This document shows, one piece after another, positions 29,265 to 39,288 of a DNA stretch of 64,000 bases. The DNA is from Kalmanozyma brasiliensis GHG001 (Eukaryota; Basidiomycota; Ustilaginomycetes; Ustilaginales), in assembly GCF_000497045.1 (NCBI RefSeq), contig NW_015961970.1, positions 124,802 through 188,801 of the forward strand. The letters run 5' to 3'. The first letter of the stretch is position 1, and each line of letters begins with the position of its first letter. Position numbers and translations under genes: made by a program. The notes beneath the pieces were generated by a model. That model saw nothing but the letters and a program-made list of their open reading frames with translations. It did no database searches and was not told the DNA's origin.

Positions 29265-31025
29265 CTACCTCCTCCCGTTGACGACGATTCTCCCGTTGCC
29301 GTTGCCGTTGCCCACCACCGCGGCAGCAGACAGTGCCGGCGATCCCATCTCGACATCGCTCGTTGGCGTCGCATCCCCTGGCAAGCCAGAACCTTCGCTG
29401 ACCAAGAAGCCTCTCGAACGCGCGCTTCTCCCACCTATCCTACCTGCGACGTGATGGTGGTCCTCGTCGTCTTCGTCATCGTCGTCATCGAGGTGCAGGT
29501 CGGAGAGAACAGGCTTGGCAGCACGGGCGGCGAAGAACGTCCTCTTCGCTCTGCCCTTGCCTTTGCCTGCACCTGCGCCGTTCTGTGAGATGTACTTCAG
29601 CCCAAGATCATGCTCGAAAGGTCGGATGGGGTCCATGATGCCCGGCTTCCTCCTGCCGTTCGACGCATTACTCGACCTCCTACTCGTCGCCATCGCCCAA
29701 GCCGATTCGAACCCTTCGGCGTGCGCCTCATCTTCGTCGCCCGAAAGCTCGTCATCGTATCGCTGCACATGCGCATCCCGCAGCCGCTGCGAAATCCTCT
29801 CGTCCAAATCCGAGTCTTCGCCGTCCGACACCTCGACGTCGGCGGGGTTGAGCGTGGTGCGCGGCACCTCTTGCATCTGGACACCCGGTGCGGAGGGCAA
29901 GTTGCGCAGGTTGTCGATGATCTTGGTGCGAAGGTTGTCGAGGTAGTCGCGCGTGTTGAGGTTGTCCATCGACGTTGGGGGCACTTCGAGCTTGTACTCG
30001 GGGCCAAAGTACTGGATGTAGTCGTTGAAGGGAAGGTCCTCGTCGAGCCTCTGACCGACGAGCAGACCCGTTTCGTAGGTCCAGGTGCGTGCGACATTGC
30101 GAACAGTGTAGCCTCCACCGCCAAGAACGATGAGCGGCACGTCGAAGGTTTGCATGAAGGAGACGCAGTCGGCGTGCCCGCGCATGGAAAGGTTGAAGCA
30201 GCCGAGCTTGTCGCCGGCGAGCGAGTCAGCTCCACACTGGAGAACGACGGCGCCTGGGCGATACCATTCCATAATGTGGGCCATGATGGGTCGGAACATG
30301 GCACCAAACTCTGCATCGCCAATGCCGTCGCGGAAGGGGACGTTGACGCTGTAGTTCTTGCCCTTTTTCATGCCGATATCGCGCACGTCACCCGTGCCAG
30401 GGAAGAAGTCGCCAAACTTGTGGAAACTGGCCGTCATGACACGATCAGTGGTGTAGAAAGCTTCCTCGACACCGTCACCGTGGTGAATGTCGATGTCGAT
30501 GTACAGAACGCGGAGATGGACTCGAAGGAGCTCGAGAATGGCGAGGACGATGTCGTTGATGTAGCAGAAACCACTGGCTTCCCTCTTCTTGGCGTGATGA
30601 AGCCCACCCGCCCAGTTGATGGCGACATCCGATTCGCCCGAGTTGAGACGGCTGGCAGCCGCAAGCGATCCACCGGCCGAGATGGAGCAGAACTCGTACA
30701 GGCCATCAAAGGCGGGACAGTCCTCCCCGATGAGGTAGCGCGTGCCTTCGTTGGTGAGCTCGGGTACGGACTCGGGTGTGACGCGATGAAGGAAGTCGAC
30801 GTATTCATCGGTGTGAAAGCGAGTCATCTGGTCGCGAGAAGCACGCTTGGGTCGGAGGATGTCCATCTTTTTGTGAAGACCGTAGTTGGTGACGAGGTTG
30901 TGGGTCATTCGCATACGGTGCGGCTTCATGGGGTGACCGAGACCGTAGCTGAAGTTGCCGACGTCATGATCGTAGTAGTAAGCGACCCTCTTGCGAGGGG
31001 TGCGAAAGACGGGAGCCGGCTCCAT
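29265..31025 (-). CDS. Class I histone deacetylase, Rpd3 type
   Basis: A frame of 586 residues from the ATG at 31025. The catalytic domain covers residues about 12-390: [20 protein letters not shown] at the start, His143-His144 in GGLHHAKK, zinc ligands Asp179, His181 and Asp267, and the catalytic Tyr306 in GGGGYTVRN. These line up with human HDAC1 with an offset of three. The N-terminal VGNFSYG is closer to Rpd3/HDAC1 than to Hos2. The C-terminal 190 residues are acidic and Ser/Gly/Arg-rich, with an Asp/Glu/His run, longer than in yeast Rpd3. The enzyme removes acetyl groups from histone tails in Sin3-type corepressor complexes. Hda1 of Ustilago maydis is a class I enzyme and a likely counterpart (from memory). 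The frame stays open 105 codons upstream (see findings). Confidence 0.95.
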   Translation of the reverse strand: MEPAPVFRTPRKRVAYYYDHDVGNFSYGLGHPMKPHRMRMTHNLVTNYGLHKKMDILRPKRASRDQMTRFHTDEYVDFLHRVTPESVPELTNEGTRYLIGEDCPAFDGLYEFCSISAGGSLAAASRLNSGESDVAINWAGGLHHAKKREASGFCYINDIVLAILELLRVHLRVLYIDIDIHHGDGVEEAFYTTDRVMTASFHKFGDFFPGTGDVRDIGMKKGKNYSVNVPFRDGIGDAEFGAMFRPIMAHIMEWYRPGAVVLQCGADSLAGDKLGCFNLSMRGHADCVSFMQTFDVPLIVLGGGGYTVRNVARTWTYETGLLVGQRLDEDLPFNDYIQYFGPEYKLEVPPTSMDNLNTRDYLDNLRTKIIDNLRNLPSAPGVQMQEVPRTTLNPADVEVSDGEDSDLDERISQRLRDAHVQRYDDELSGDEDEAHAEGFESAWAMATSRRSSNASNGRRKPGIMDPIRPFEHDLGLKYISQNGAGAGKGKGRAKRTFFAARAAKPVLSDLHLDDDDDEDDEDHHHVAGRIGGRSARSRGFLVSEGSGLPGDATPTSDVEMGSPALSAAAVVGNGNGNGRIVVNGRR

Positions 31026-31468
31026 GGCGGCGAGCGAGGAGGGACGAGATGGCTGATCCGCTTGTGTGTTGCCGAAGCTGGGAGCTGGATGAGTGAGTTG
31101 CGATGAAGCGCTGCAGAGTGACACAAGGCGTCCGAGCTGCCTACCGAAAGCGGTCAACGCTAATGTGGTGTGAAGCGATGATGCGAGAAAGGTGACGAGA
31201 GGGAAGAGGAAGGTAAGACCCTTGATCGCAAGCAGTTGCATCCGCTCATTCAAAGGCAGCTGCGTAGAGAGCTCAGAACGAGGTTCGTGCGTTTCTTCCG
31301 ATCTGGAAAGGATCTTTACTGGATCGGGGTTGCAGCTCACAAAAAGCGCGTTGGTTGACGCGTCTCAGCCCGATTCAGTCAAAGCTGGAGCGTGCGTCGG
31401 TTTAAGAAGATCGCTGTGTTGCAAAAATCTCGTTTCCTCACCTTCAACCAACACATTCATCTCCAACG
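31026..31468. other. Divergent promoter region, histone deacetylase and ELYS-domain genes
   Basis: The 443 bases between start codons. The left 315 bases stay open in the deacetylase frame but show no homology and are taken as leader. No other element is recognised. Confidence 0.55.
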
Positions 31469-34252
31469 ATGATGTCGGCGCACGAATCAGGCGCTGCGTC
31501 GTCGTCCCACGAGATGCAGTCGCAACAGGACCACCTCGACCGAGAGGCAGCAGCCCTCGCAGCTGACATCCTGCCCATCTTCACCTCGGCTGCTCCAGTC
31601 GAATCCGTCTGGTCATCCGAACGCATCGCTTTCACAAACGAGCGAAGGAACATCGTCTTTGGCCAGAAGCTCTTCTTCGACGAGCTGCTTTCCTTTGCCT
31701 CTGTCGACACCTCGCTATATCCGCCTCGCTCATCACAGCAGCTCTCGCATCTGCTCACTGCCATCTTTGCGGCCACCGCACTCGACTACCTCAAGCAGCT
31801 TTCGCTCGTCTACTACCTGCTGCTTGATCTCGATGCATACTCCGAGCGGGCCAGTATAGATGAAGGCAAACCTACATCAAGAGCTTCAGAACGATTCGCT
31901 GATACGTACGTGGTGCTGCCCCAGTTTACAGACGCCCTGCAGGGCTACTGGCTGCTCGACAACGATCAGTACCAACAAGCGATCCCCTTGCTCGCCATCG
32001 CCGACTTTATCCCCAAGGTCATCCGCACCCTCTTCCTGCCTTCGCCATCCGAACACCGCTCCGATGTGGCACGCGCTAAACTCCTTCTGCGCTTCCTCCG
32101 TACTTCCGACCGAGACTCGGCATCCGCTGGTACCTCAGAGGCAAAAGTTGAGGAGCTCGAGATGGAGATTCAAGCGCTTTGCTTCGTCAACGGCCCGGCT
32201 CATGCTCTCGCCGAGATCCGCGCCATCGCAACGAGTGACGTGCCCTTTGACGACGAAGCGGAGCACGTCCGCGTTGCTATGCGCGCACGGCTCATCTTCA
32301 AGGTCCTCGAGCACTGTTTTGCCCCTCCACGATCAGCCGCCATTCAAAACCTGCTCGGCTGCAATCTCGACGCCGAAGAGGAGTTGACACTCGAAAGCTT
32401 CGTGCTCTCTCCTCCAGCAGCCATGACCGCAACTTGGAGCTACGTCGCCGCTGACGTCCTCATCATCCGATACATCAGCCAAGGCAGGTACATGGATGCC
32501 GTCGGACTCGATCGCAGACTCGGCCCCGATGTCAGCCAGGGCCACTCTACCGTCAAGGATGCACAGCAGAGAAGCAAGATGATGGAACAGCGCAAGCGTA
32601 TGATCGCTGGAGCCAGAGAGATCTTGCCCGAGGTACAAAAGGAGCTTCTGCGCATCGAAGAGTCGGTCGAAATCAGTGGTGGCGCGGCGAATCACGAGAC
32701 GGAAGAGACTGCCAAGGACAGCAACACGAACGGATCCAACGGCAAAGTGGCTGCCAATGGTCTCGCTGACAGGTCCGCTATGGCGTTGACGCCGCTCAGT
32801 GCCTCTCCCGCCACGCGAGGTCCCAAAGTTCACACTCCGTCTACGCAGGCAGCTATCCTGTCGGCAGTCGTACGTGCATCCTCTTCGCCGTCCGCTCCGA
32901 GCACGCCGACCAAGGCGTCGCTCCTTGGCGGCGCAGTCTCGGCCACTGCTTCCCCCAACGGCACCCCCGGTCGATTCGGCTCGACGCCCCAGAACCCTGC
33001 CGCCATGATCGGCTTCCTTGCCAAGCATACGCTCAGCGGCCGCAAGGCCACCGCCACAGCTTCAGAATCAGCCGACGAGGTCATGGAAGAGAGCAAAGAC
33101 GAGATGGATGGCTCCGGAGTTCTCGTCTCCAAGCCAATCGACTCTGTCAAAAATGCCAGTGACGCTACTGCCAGCCCGAGTCAACCGGTACCAGCACCTT
33201 CGCCGTGGAGAAACCAGCCCAGCTTCACGTCCAGCAGCCCCTTCTCTGGTCTTCCCAAGCTGACGCGTCCTGCCTTTGCCGGTGACGCCGGGTCCGTCGC
33301 CTCTGGCTCTCATTCGCGGTTCCAGTCCAGTCCGCGCGCGTTCCAGCCTGCCAACACCTCGCCCTTTGCGGCATCCTCCAGCTCGATGCGCAGCTCACCT
33401 TCGCTCAGCAGCACCACGGGCCGGACCAAGTTGCCCGGTGCGCTCGGACTCGTCTCGCAGCACGGCAAGAAGAGTCGTCTTGCTCGCGAAGAGGCGAGGC
33501 CCGAGATGGAGGACAGCAGCGACGTCGATGATGCAGAGCGCCAAACGGAGGACGGGGGCGACGACACATTCGTTCAGACGACCCGCGCCAAGTCGGCCAA
33601 GGGCTCAGGAGGGGATACGAGCATTGGACGGCTCGTACCTGGTCGACGCGGGTGGAGTCAGGCGCACGCCGAAGAGAACGCCGACGATGGAGACATGCAA
33701 GAGCTGCTGGCGTCGCCTGAGCCTCCGACTAAACGAAGGGCGCGCAAGACGACCACCGCCACGCCCAAGTCGAAGATGACTCGGTCCCGCACGGGCGTCA
33801 ACCTCTCCAACTCAGACGACGCTCCAAAGATGACAAAGAGTCGATCGGAGGTGTCGCTCGTCGAGGGAGGGAAGAGGATGACACGATCGACGAGCTCGGT
33901 CAACCGCAAGCCGCTGACGCTATCGAATCTGGAGCAGCACTCGCGGTCGGATGCACCGACGGCGCCGATCGCACGCCGCACGCGGGCTGCGACGGCGGAG
34001 CTGGAGAGCGTCAACGGGGGCGAGCAGCAGGCGGCGAGTACGATCTACACGATCAGCGAGGTGGGTGATGACGATGGGGGTCGAACGCCAGCAAAGCGCG
34101 GAAGACGGGCCGCAGCCCCACCCAGCGCTAGCAAGAGCGCAGTTCGACGATCGACCCGCTTGAGCAGTGTCGAACCAGAAGAGAGCTCGCCGGCCAAACG
34201 ACGCGGTGGCAACACACGCAAGAAGAACAAGATGCCCGGCAGCCTCGATTAG
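31469..34252 (+). CDS. ELYS-domain protein, probable nuclear pore assembly factor
   Basis: A single-exon frame of 927 residues; Met2 at 31472 could also start. Residues about 40-320 are helical and resemble the ELYS domain (nuclear pore assembly; Ely5 in fission yeast), with RIAFTNERRNIVFGQKLFFD near the start and DALQGYWLLDNDQYQQAIPL as the most telling stretch. The remaining 600 residues are disordered, Ser/Pro/Thr-rich and increasingly basic, with KRGRR and RKKNK clusters near the end that resemble short AT-hook or nuclear localisation sequences. In animals ELYS binds chromatin and recruits the Nup107 complex; fungal forms join that complex. Its stop lies only 5 bases from the stop of the next, opposite gene. 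Confidence 0.75.
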   Translation: MMSAHESGAASSSHEMQSQQDHLDREAAALAADILPIFTSAAPVESVWSSERIAFTNERRNIVFGQKLFFDELLSFASVDTSLYPPRSSQQLSHLLTAIFAATALDYLKQLSLVYYLLLDLDAYSERASIDEGKPTSRASERFADTYVVLPQFTDALQGYWLLDNDQYQQAIPLLAIADFIPKVIRTLFLPSPSEHRSDVARAKLLLRFLRTSDRDSASAGTSEAKVEELEMEIQALCFVNGPAHALAEIRAIATSDVPFDDEAEHVRVAMRARLIFKVLEHCFAPPRSAAIQNLLGCNLDAEEELTLESFVLSPPAAMTATWSYVAADVLIIRYISQGRYMDAVGLDRRLGPDVSQGHSTVKDAQQRSKMMEQRKRMIAGAREILPEVQKELLRIEESVEISGGAANHETEETAKDSNTNGSNGKVAANGLADRSAMALTPLSASPATRGPKVHTPSTQAAILSAVVRASSSPSAPSTPTKASLLGGAVSATASPNGTPGRFGSTPQNPAAMIGFLAKHTLSGRKATATASESADEVMEESKDEMDGSGVLVSKPIDSVKNASDATASPSQPVPAPSPWRNQPSFTSSSPFSGLPKLTRPAFAGDAGSVASGSHSRFQSSPRAFQPANTSPFAASSSSMRSSPSLSSTTGRTKLPGALGLVSQHGKKSRLAREEARPEMEDSSDVDDAERQTEDGGDDTFVQTTRAKSAKGSGGDTSIGRLVPGRRGWSQAHAEENADDGDMQELLASPEPPTKRRARKTTTATPKSKMTRSRTGVNLSNSDDAPKMTKSRSEVSLVEGGKRMTRSTSSVNRKPLTLSNLEQHSRSDAPTAPIARRTRAATAELESVNGGEQQAASTIYTISEVGDDDGGRTPAKRGRRAAAPPSASKSAVRRSTRLSSVEPEESSPAKRRGGNTRKKNKMPGSLD

Positions 34253-34257
34253 TATTA

Positions 34258-34850
34258 CTACTCTACAACATACGCCTGGTACACGACGCTATCCGGATGA
34301 CGTACAGCGCTGGCAATGACGATCTTGTTCACTGCGTCCTGCACCAGCGCATCCGGGTCGTCGCATTCGAGCATGAGTTTGAGCCGAAAGTAGTATTTGC
34401 TTGGGTCGATGTCTTGGCCTGCCAGGAGGGCGTATTTTGCGCTCTGGTCGGGATATGTTTCTGGCACGAAGCGGATGCCGGACGACTGAAAGAAGAGGTT
34501 GTCTGCATTCGCCATACTCTAAAATCAGTACTTGTCTTATCATCGAGTGTAAGGGAAAAGGGGGGATACGTACGACCTGATTTGAGCTGGAAGAAGTACC
34601 TGGCGTCGAGGCGAGTCTTGCCGAAGCGGTCGGTGCGGAAGTAGTCGCTACCACCAGGCATGCCCGTCGCACCGTCGAAGGCGGGGATTGTATCGCTGGT
34701 CATGACGCCGCCTGCGGGGATGGGAACGATCTTGCGCAACCCCTCGCCCGAATCACCGACGACGTGAGCCGTTTCCACGGGGCAGGAGAGTCGAAAGATG
34801 GGCCGCAGCGAGATGGGCACCGGCTGCCAGTCTGGATTCTCGCCTGCCAT
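34258..34850 (-). CDS. DUF3237 family protein
   Basis: Two exons, 34574-34850 and 34258-34502, give 173 residues. The 71-base intron (GTACGT to ATGCAG) is the only combination of a good donor and acceptor that keeps the frame and gives DARYFFQLKSGHNLFFQSSG, the same length as the DARY-to-GIR spacing that I recall for DUF3237 proteins; nearer AGs at 34519 and 34517 do not. The protein starts with SLRPIFRLSCPVETAHVVGD and GLRKIVPIPAGGV. The family is a small beta-barrel found in bacteria and fungi with no settled function; the Gly-rich loops suggest ligand binding, but this is inference. It is the third gene of a tight convergent pair with the ELYS-domain gene. Confidence 0.75.
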
Positions 34851-35244
34851 GGTCGGTGAAGGTCTGCTTCAGAAGTGTCGTGGAGAGGACTGGTGGTGGT
34901 GGTGGTCGGAGTGAGAAGAGAAAACAGGCGGGAAGAGGATAGGCGAGGATAGAAGAAGTGGAGCGAGAGGTGTTGGTGTGGAGCATGCAGCGCGGATATC
35001 GCGGTTCGGCGGTGCGGTTGTTCTTCCCGGCGGCCACTCGGGCGAAATTTGGTCCAGAAGAAAAGCTCAATCGGACGGTATCATCTCCGCTCTTGCTCTC
35101 TGTAGCGTGTCTCAGTCTTTCGGTCCTACCTCGACTCTGGCCAGCATCGTACCACTGTGTGAGAAGCCTTGATTCTTGGTATATGGACATGGTATCTACG
35201 TATTATCAGGGGTCTATGACCATTTGATAGAGCTCTGCTGCTAT
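34851..35244. other. Intergenic region with (TGG)5 repeat
   Basis: 394 bases containing the DUF3237 promoter and the 3'UTR of the hydrophilin-like gene. A pure (TGG)5 run lies at 34891-34905, about 40 bases upstream of the DUF3237 start codon. No gene is seen. Confidence 0.6.
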
Positions 35245-36045
35245 CTACGAGCTTCCTGCTGCACCTCCTCCAGCTTTGAGCATCTTGCCCGCTTCCACCT
35301 TGTCCTCGTTCCTCGTCACCTTACCAGCGAACACCTTTGCAGACCCTTTGAGCTTGTCTTTGAAGCCGACTTTAGACCCCGCATCTTCGCTTGCTCCATC
35401 ACCTTCATCTGTCGAGGTTGCAGCAGTCGAATCCGACTTTTGTGCGCTGCTTCCGGTGCTGTTCTCACTCGACCCATTGGCCTTCTCCTCCTGATCATCG
35501 AACTGCGTCTTGCCCTCGGCAGGTTTGCTGGTGGGTTCATCTCGACGAGCATCCTCGGTAGGGCAGGGCTGATCCGAGTAGTCGACGCCGACTGCCGCCT
35601 TAGATCCGCCGTTCTTCTTTACTGCCGCCTGCACGTCCTCATCCGGAGACAAAGTTGTTCCTGCTCCGCCGGTGGTGGGGATACCCTTCTCGGTACCGAT
35701 CTTGTCCTGGGCTTGGTCTGGGCGCTCAGACTTGGAGGGTCCGCGCTCATTTTCCTCTGTGTAGTCGTCTCGCGCCATGACATCATGCGTCTCTTTTGAG
35801 GGGGCGTCGTCGGATGAGGCGTCTTGCTGTGTGGGTTCCGAGGACGATGATTCGGCTGGTTGAGGTTGGGATGGCGTGTCTGAGTACGATTCCTGGAGCG
35901 CAGCGAGTCCGGTTGCTTCCGCGATGAGCGAAGAGGCTTTGGGTAGTAGGCCTTGGGCTGAGCTCGTGACGCTCTCGTATGCGGACGAGGCGCTGTTCGA
36001 GACGCTGCCTGCGACGTTGGAGGATGTGTTTTCTGTGTCTGCCAT
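35245..36045 (-). CDS. Hydrophilin-like disordered protein with CsbD-like C-terminal motif
   Basis: A frame of 266 residues from the ATG at 36045; an in-frame ATG 14 codons upstream (36087) may also be used. The protein is extremely hydrophilic: Ser, Asp, Glu, Lys, Thr and Gly dominate, with one Cys and no Trp. The last 45 residues (VGFKDKLKGSAKVFAGKVTR, then NEDKVEAGKMLKAGGG) form the only ordered-looking part and resemble the KGxxK/VxxGK pattern of CsbD-like stress proteins. Such small proteins are often induced by stress or entry into stationary phase, but the function here is inferred. No membrane segment or signal peptide is seen. Confidence 0.65.
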   Translation of the reverse strand: MADTENTSSNVAGSVSNSASSAYESVTSSAQGLLPKASSLIAEATGLAALQESYSDTPSQPQPAESSSSEPTQQDASSDDAPSKETHDVMARDDYTEENERGPSKSERPDQAQDKIGTEKGIPTTGGAGTTLSPDEDVQAAVKKNGGSKAAVGVDYSDQPCPTEDARRDEPTSKPAEGKTQFDDQEEKANGSSENSTGSSAQKSDSTAATSTDEGDGASEDAGSKVGFKDKLKGSAKVFAGKVTRNEDKVEAGKMLKAGGGAAGSS

Positions 36046-37378
36046 CTTGTGTGTATGCTGGTGGTAGATAGGATGGAAGGGGTCCATGTTGGAGAAGAAA
36101 GCATGAACAAGGTGGACGGTGGCCGATAAGATCAGTTGGCCTTGCAAAATGACGAGGCTCGGCCTGCAGCTCGTCATTTGGCCGTCAACAGAGGCTAAGC
36201 GAGCTTCAGCCACGTTACCTCAACCCACAACCCCGGTCAACTCCCTCTGGAGGCCAGGCGCGCATACCGTCTCGCCGGCACTCTGAGCAAAACAGACCGC
36301 AAGCGAGCACCGTATAGTCTCAGCAAGTGCATCCATTTGCAGCTCACACAATGGCGGTGTCTCTGTGATGGGCCATCTCAAAGGTTGCCCTTTGGACGGA
36401 TTACTTCTCACCTGCTGTCGCACTGCTTGCCCGCCGCTGCATGGCTCGTTGCACTTGATATTTGAAACGGACATCGACATGAGATCGTGTCAGTAGCCGT
36501 CATTCGCGTTTGGATGCGCTCGTGCCGCTCTCCTGATCAAGGTAAGGATGAAGGAGGCGGTGTGTACAAAGGCAGGCAGAGTGTGCGGGGAAGCGTTGGC
36601 TGAGCAGTGACCTCATCGCGCTTTGTCCAGCCAACGCCGTCTCTCTCACGTGGGCTTTTCAGCCTGTCACATGCGAAACAGCACATCGCCGAACAAGAGG
36701 CCGTAACTTTGGCATTCTTTTTCTTGCACTCGAGAGGAATCTGACACTCTGGAAAAATGCCTCTCCGCTCTGCCTCCGCATTCATGCACTCGAGAGCGTG
36801 ACAACGCTCAAAACTGAGCTCAAAAGACAGAGCGCACAGCCAGTCTTGATCATCACACCTCGCCGCACAGATAACACCTTGCCTTCGATCATCATCAACC
36901 GACATTCATACCCATTCTTTCGACCACACCCTACACAGCGGTCCCTCGCATCTTTCAGCATTCAGCATATCCATCGTCGTTCGACCTTCGCCTACCCAAC
37001 TGCCATCTGGAACGTCATCTCTCGGCTATCTTTTAGTTTGAGAGCACTTTAGATCCCAAAACTAGCCATTACTTGACCGAGATAGCGACTCCCGACCATC
37101 GATCAGGCAAGCAAAGACACCTCTTCACCAGCTCAAACGGTTCAGCGCCCTTATTTGATTCGGTCCGCGCATTATTGGCCCCTCAGTCCTGGTGACGAGC
37201 CATTACTCTACGAAGGGATCTCAGCTTCTCCCGCCTGTTTCGACTAATCAGTCTTCAAAGTCGATACACTAACTCGCATGTCTCCCTCAGCACGTCTTTG
37301 ATCGCTAGTGTATCGAGTCTGTCGGCTTCTCATTGCTTTTATAGCTGTCGAAGCGTCCTGCCCTCGCCCTCGCTCACC
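36046..37378. other. Divergent intergenic region upstream of the AMPK gamma gene
   Basis: 1.3 kb with no gene. It holds the promoters of the hydrophilin-like gene (left) and the AMPK gamma gene (right), whose leader looks long and pyrimidine-rich (about 36850-37378). A 12-base direct repeat lies inside (listed separately). Short upstream open frames in the leader may affect translation, but I cannot tell which are transcribed. Confidence 0.55.
36725..36796. repeat. 12-base direct repeat TGCACTCGAGAG, 60 bases apart
   Basis: Copies at 36725-36736 and 36785-36796, both with the palindromic CTCGAG core and both preceded by TTC(T/A). They lie about 600 bases upstream of the AMPK gamma start codon and could be transcription factor sites. 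Confidence 0.75.
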
Positions 37379-39196
37379 ATGGACGTCCCTGGTTCAAGAG
37401 CAGCCTCCGGCAGCTTACTGCCCGCAACTGGCGGCGGAGGCGTCGACATCCCCGGCATGTCCACATCGCACGCCAGCTCCTCCCGCATGGGACCAGGCAC
37501 GCGAGCACGAAGGGAACGCGAACGCAGCGGTCGACCCAAAGACAAGCACATCCTCGCCCTCCGCTCCATCCGCGACTTTCTCCGTGGACGCAGTAGCTAC
37601 GATGTCCTCCCCGTCAGTTTTCGAATGATCATTCTCGACACCAAGCTCGTCGTCAAGCCCGCCCTTGAAGTCATGTGGCAGGCAGGCGTTGTCTCTGCTC
37701 CACTGTGGCAGTCGACTCCGCCCGAGCTGCTTGGCAACTCGTCCAGCGAAGATGGATCGATACAAACCAAAGACGAGGCAGCGTCTGAAAAGCCGGCAGA
37801 GGGGGAAGGTCGTGTCAGTCCCAAAAGCGTGCCCTCCAAGGACACCGACAAAGCACACCTCTCCGGCTTCGCAGGCATGCTCACGGTCAACGACATCATA
37901 CACCTCATCCAGTACTACTACCACCACTCCTCGTACGATTCCGCCGCGGAAGACGTGGAGAAGTTCCGACTCGAGCGGCTGCGCGATATTGAACATGCGC
38001 TCAATGTGCCTCCTCCTCCGCTGCTATCCGTACATCCGCTGCGACCGCTCTTCGACGCGTGTCAGCTGCTCATTAAGACGCACGCCCGACGACTCCCCTT
38101 GTTGGATTACGACGAGCAGACGGGCATGGAGACGGTCGTTTCTGTCTTGACGCAGTACCGTGTGCTCAAGTTCATTGCGATGAACTGTCGCGAGACGTCG
38201 GCACTGTGGCGCAGCTTGCGGCAGTTGAACATCGGAACATACTGTCATTCTTACAAGGCGAGCAAGGGAGCAGCGTCGCATCGTGGGTCCGACGCTAGCG
38301 AGCCGGGGATCCTCAAGAGCGAGCACGCGTTGGATATGAGCGAGCTTTCCCCTGACGCGGTCACTCCAGAGGAGTCGGACGCTGCCCAACCTGCAGCCAC
38401 ACAGCCCGCCTCCGGGCCCACCAACCCCTACGCACCCATCGCAACCGCCACACTGGACACCACAGTGTTCGATGTCGTCCACATGTTCTCCGAACGCGGC
38501 ATTTCGGCGGTCCCCATCCTGGACGACTCGGGTAACGTCGTGGACCTCTACGAGACCGTCGACGTCATCACATTGGTCCGTACGGGCGCGTACACCTCTC
38601 TCGATCTCACCATTCGTCAAGCGCTTGAACGTCGTCCTCCCGATTTCTCGGGAGTGTGGACGTGCTCGCCGGACGACTCGCTCGCGTCGATCTTTGCTCT
38701 GCTGCGCAAACGTCGTGTGCATCGACTGCTGGTGCTCGAACCCGAACCGCTGGTCGTGGGGGGTGCAGATTTCAAAAAGGAACCCGTACCCGTCGAGGAG
38801 CTGGACAGCTACGCGGACGATCTGGTGGAAGAAGCGCGCGAAACGGAGCGCAAGGAGAAACAGGCGTACATCAATGATGCCAAAACGCCGTTGGAGGAGC
38901 GACTGGAAAAGGGGGATCCGGTGAGGAAGACGAGAGGCAAGTTGGTCGGGATGGTGTGTTTGAGCGATATCCTGCGGTATGTGATCGGAGAGCAGATGTT
39001 GGGGGAGGAGAAGGAGGTGAGGAGTCGAGGTGGGAGTGTGGCGAGTAGCGCACCGAGTAGTCATCAGGATGTGGAGGTTGTGGGGACGGAGGCGACCGTG
39101 AGCGCGGCTGTGATGACGACAGCAGAGGTCATGAGTCCCACTACGACGTTGGATGCTACACAGACCATTCCTGAGAATGAGGCGTTGGAGATGTAG
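37379..39196 (+). CDS. AMP-activated protein kinase gamma subunit (Snf4)
   Basis: A single-exon frame of 605 residues from the ATG at 37379. Four CBS repeats in two Bateman pairs are visible: from about residue 70 (YDVLPVSFRMIILDTKLVVK), then LRPLFDACQLLIKTHARRLP, LDTTVFDVVHMFSERGISAV and PDDSLASIFALLRKRRVHRL. The gamma subunit binds AMP/ADP/ATP and regulates the SNF1/AMPK kinase, which controls growth on non-glucose carbon. It is nearly twice as long as yeast Snf4 (322 residues): there are a Ser/Gly-rich N-terminus, an acidic insert after the first CBS motif, a linker between Bateman pairs and a charged insert plus tail. It converges on the Grr1 gene 92 bases away. Confidence 0.92.
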   Translation: MDVPGSRAASGSLLPATGGGGVDIPGMSTSHASSSRMGPGTRARRERERSGRPKDKHILALRSIRDFLRGRSSYDVLPVSFRMIILDTKLVVKPALEVMWQAGVVSAPLWQSTPPELLGNSSSEDGSIQTKDEAASEKPAEGEGRVSPKSVPSKDTDKAHLSGFAGMLTVNDIIHLIQYYYHHSSYDSAAEDVEKFRLERLRDIEHALNVPPPPLLSVHPLRPLFDACQLLIKTHARRLPLLDYDEQTGMETVVSVLTQYRVLKFIAMNCRETSALWRSLRQLNIGTYCHSYKASKGAASHRGSDASEPGILKSEHALDMSELSPDAVTPEESDAAQPAATQPASGPTNPYAPIATATLDTTVFDVVHMFSERGISAVPILDDSGNVVDLYETVDVITLVRTGAYTSLDLTIRQALERRPPDFSGVWTCSPDDSLASIFALLRKRRVHRLLVLEPEPLVVGGADFKKEPVPVEELDSYADDLVEEARETERKEKQAYINDAKTPLEERLEKGDPVRKTRGKLVGMVCLSDILRYVIGEQMLGEEKEVRSRGGSVASSAPSSHQDVEVVGTEATVSAAVMTTAEVMSPTTTLDATQTIPENEALEM

Positions 39197-39288
39197 CTAC
39201 CCCAGCCTCTTGACACAAACACCATTTGAAACACAAAGCTTTGCTCTGGACCTGCAATGAAATGTGCTGAATTGAACAATGCAAAACT

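Noticed and set aside
29610..31106. 498-codon plus-strand frame opposite the histone deacetylase
   Set aside because: Antisense shadow of a well-supported gene.
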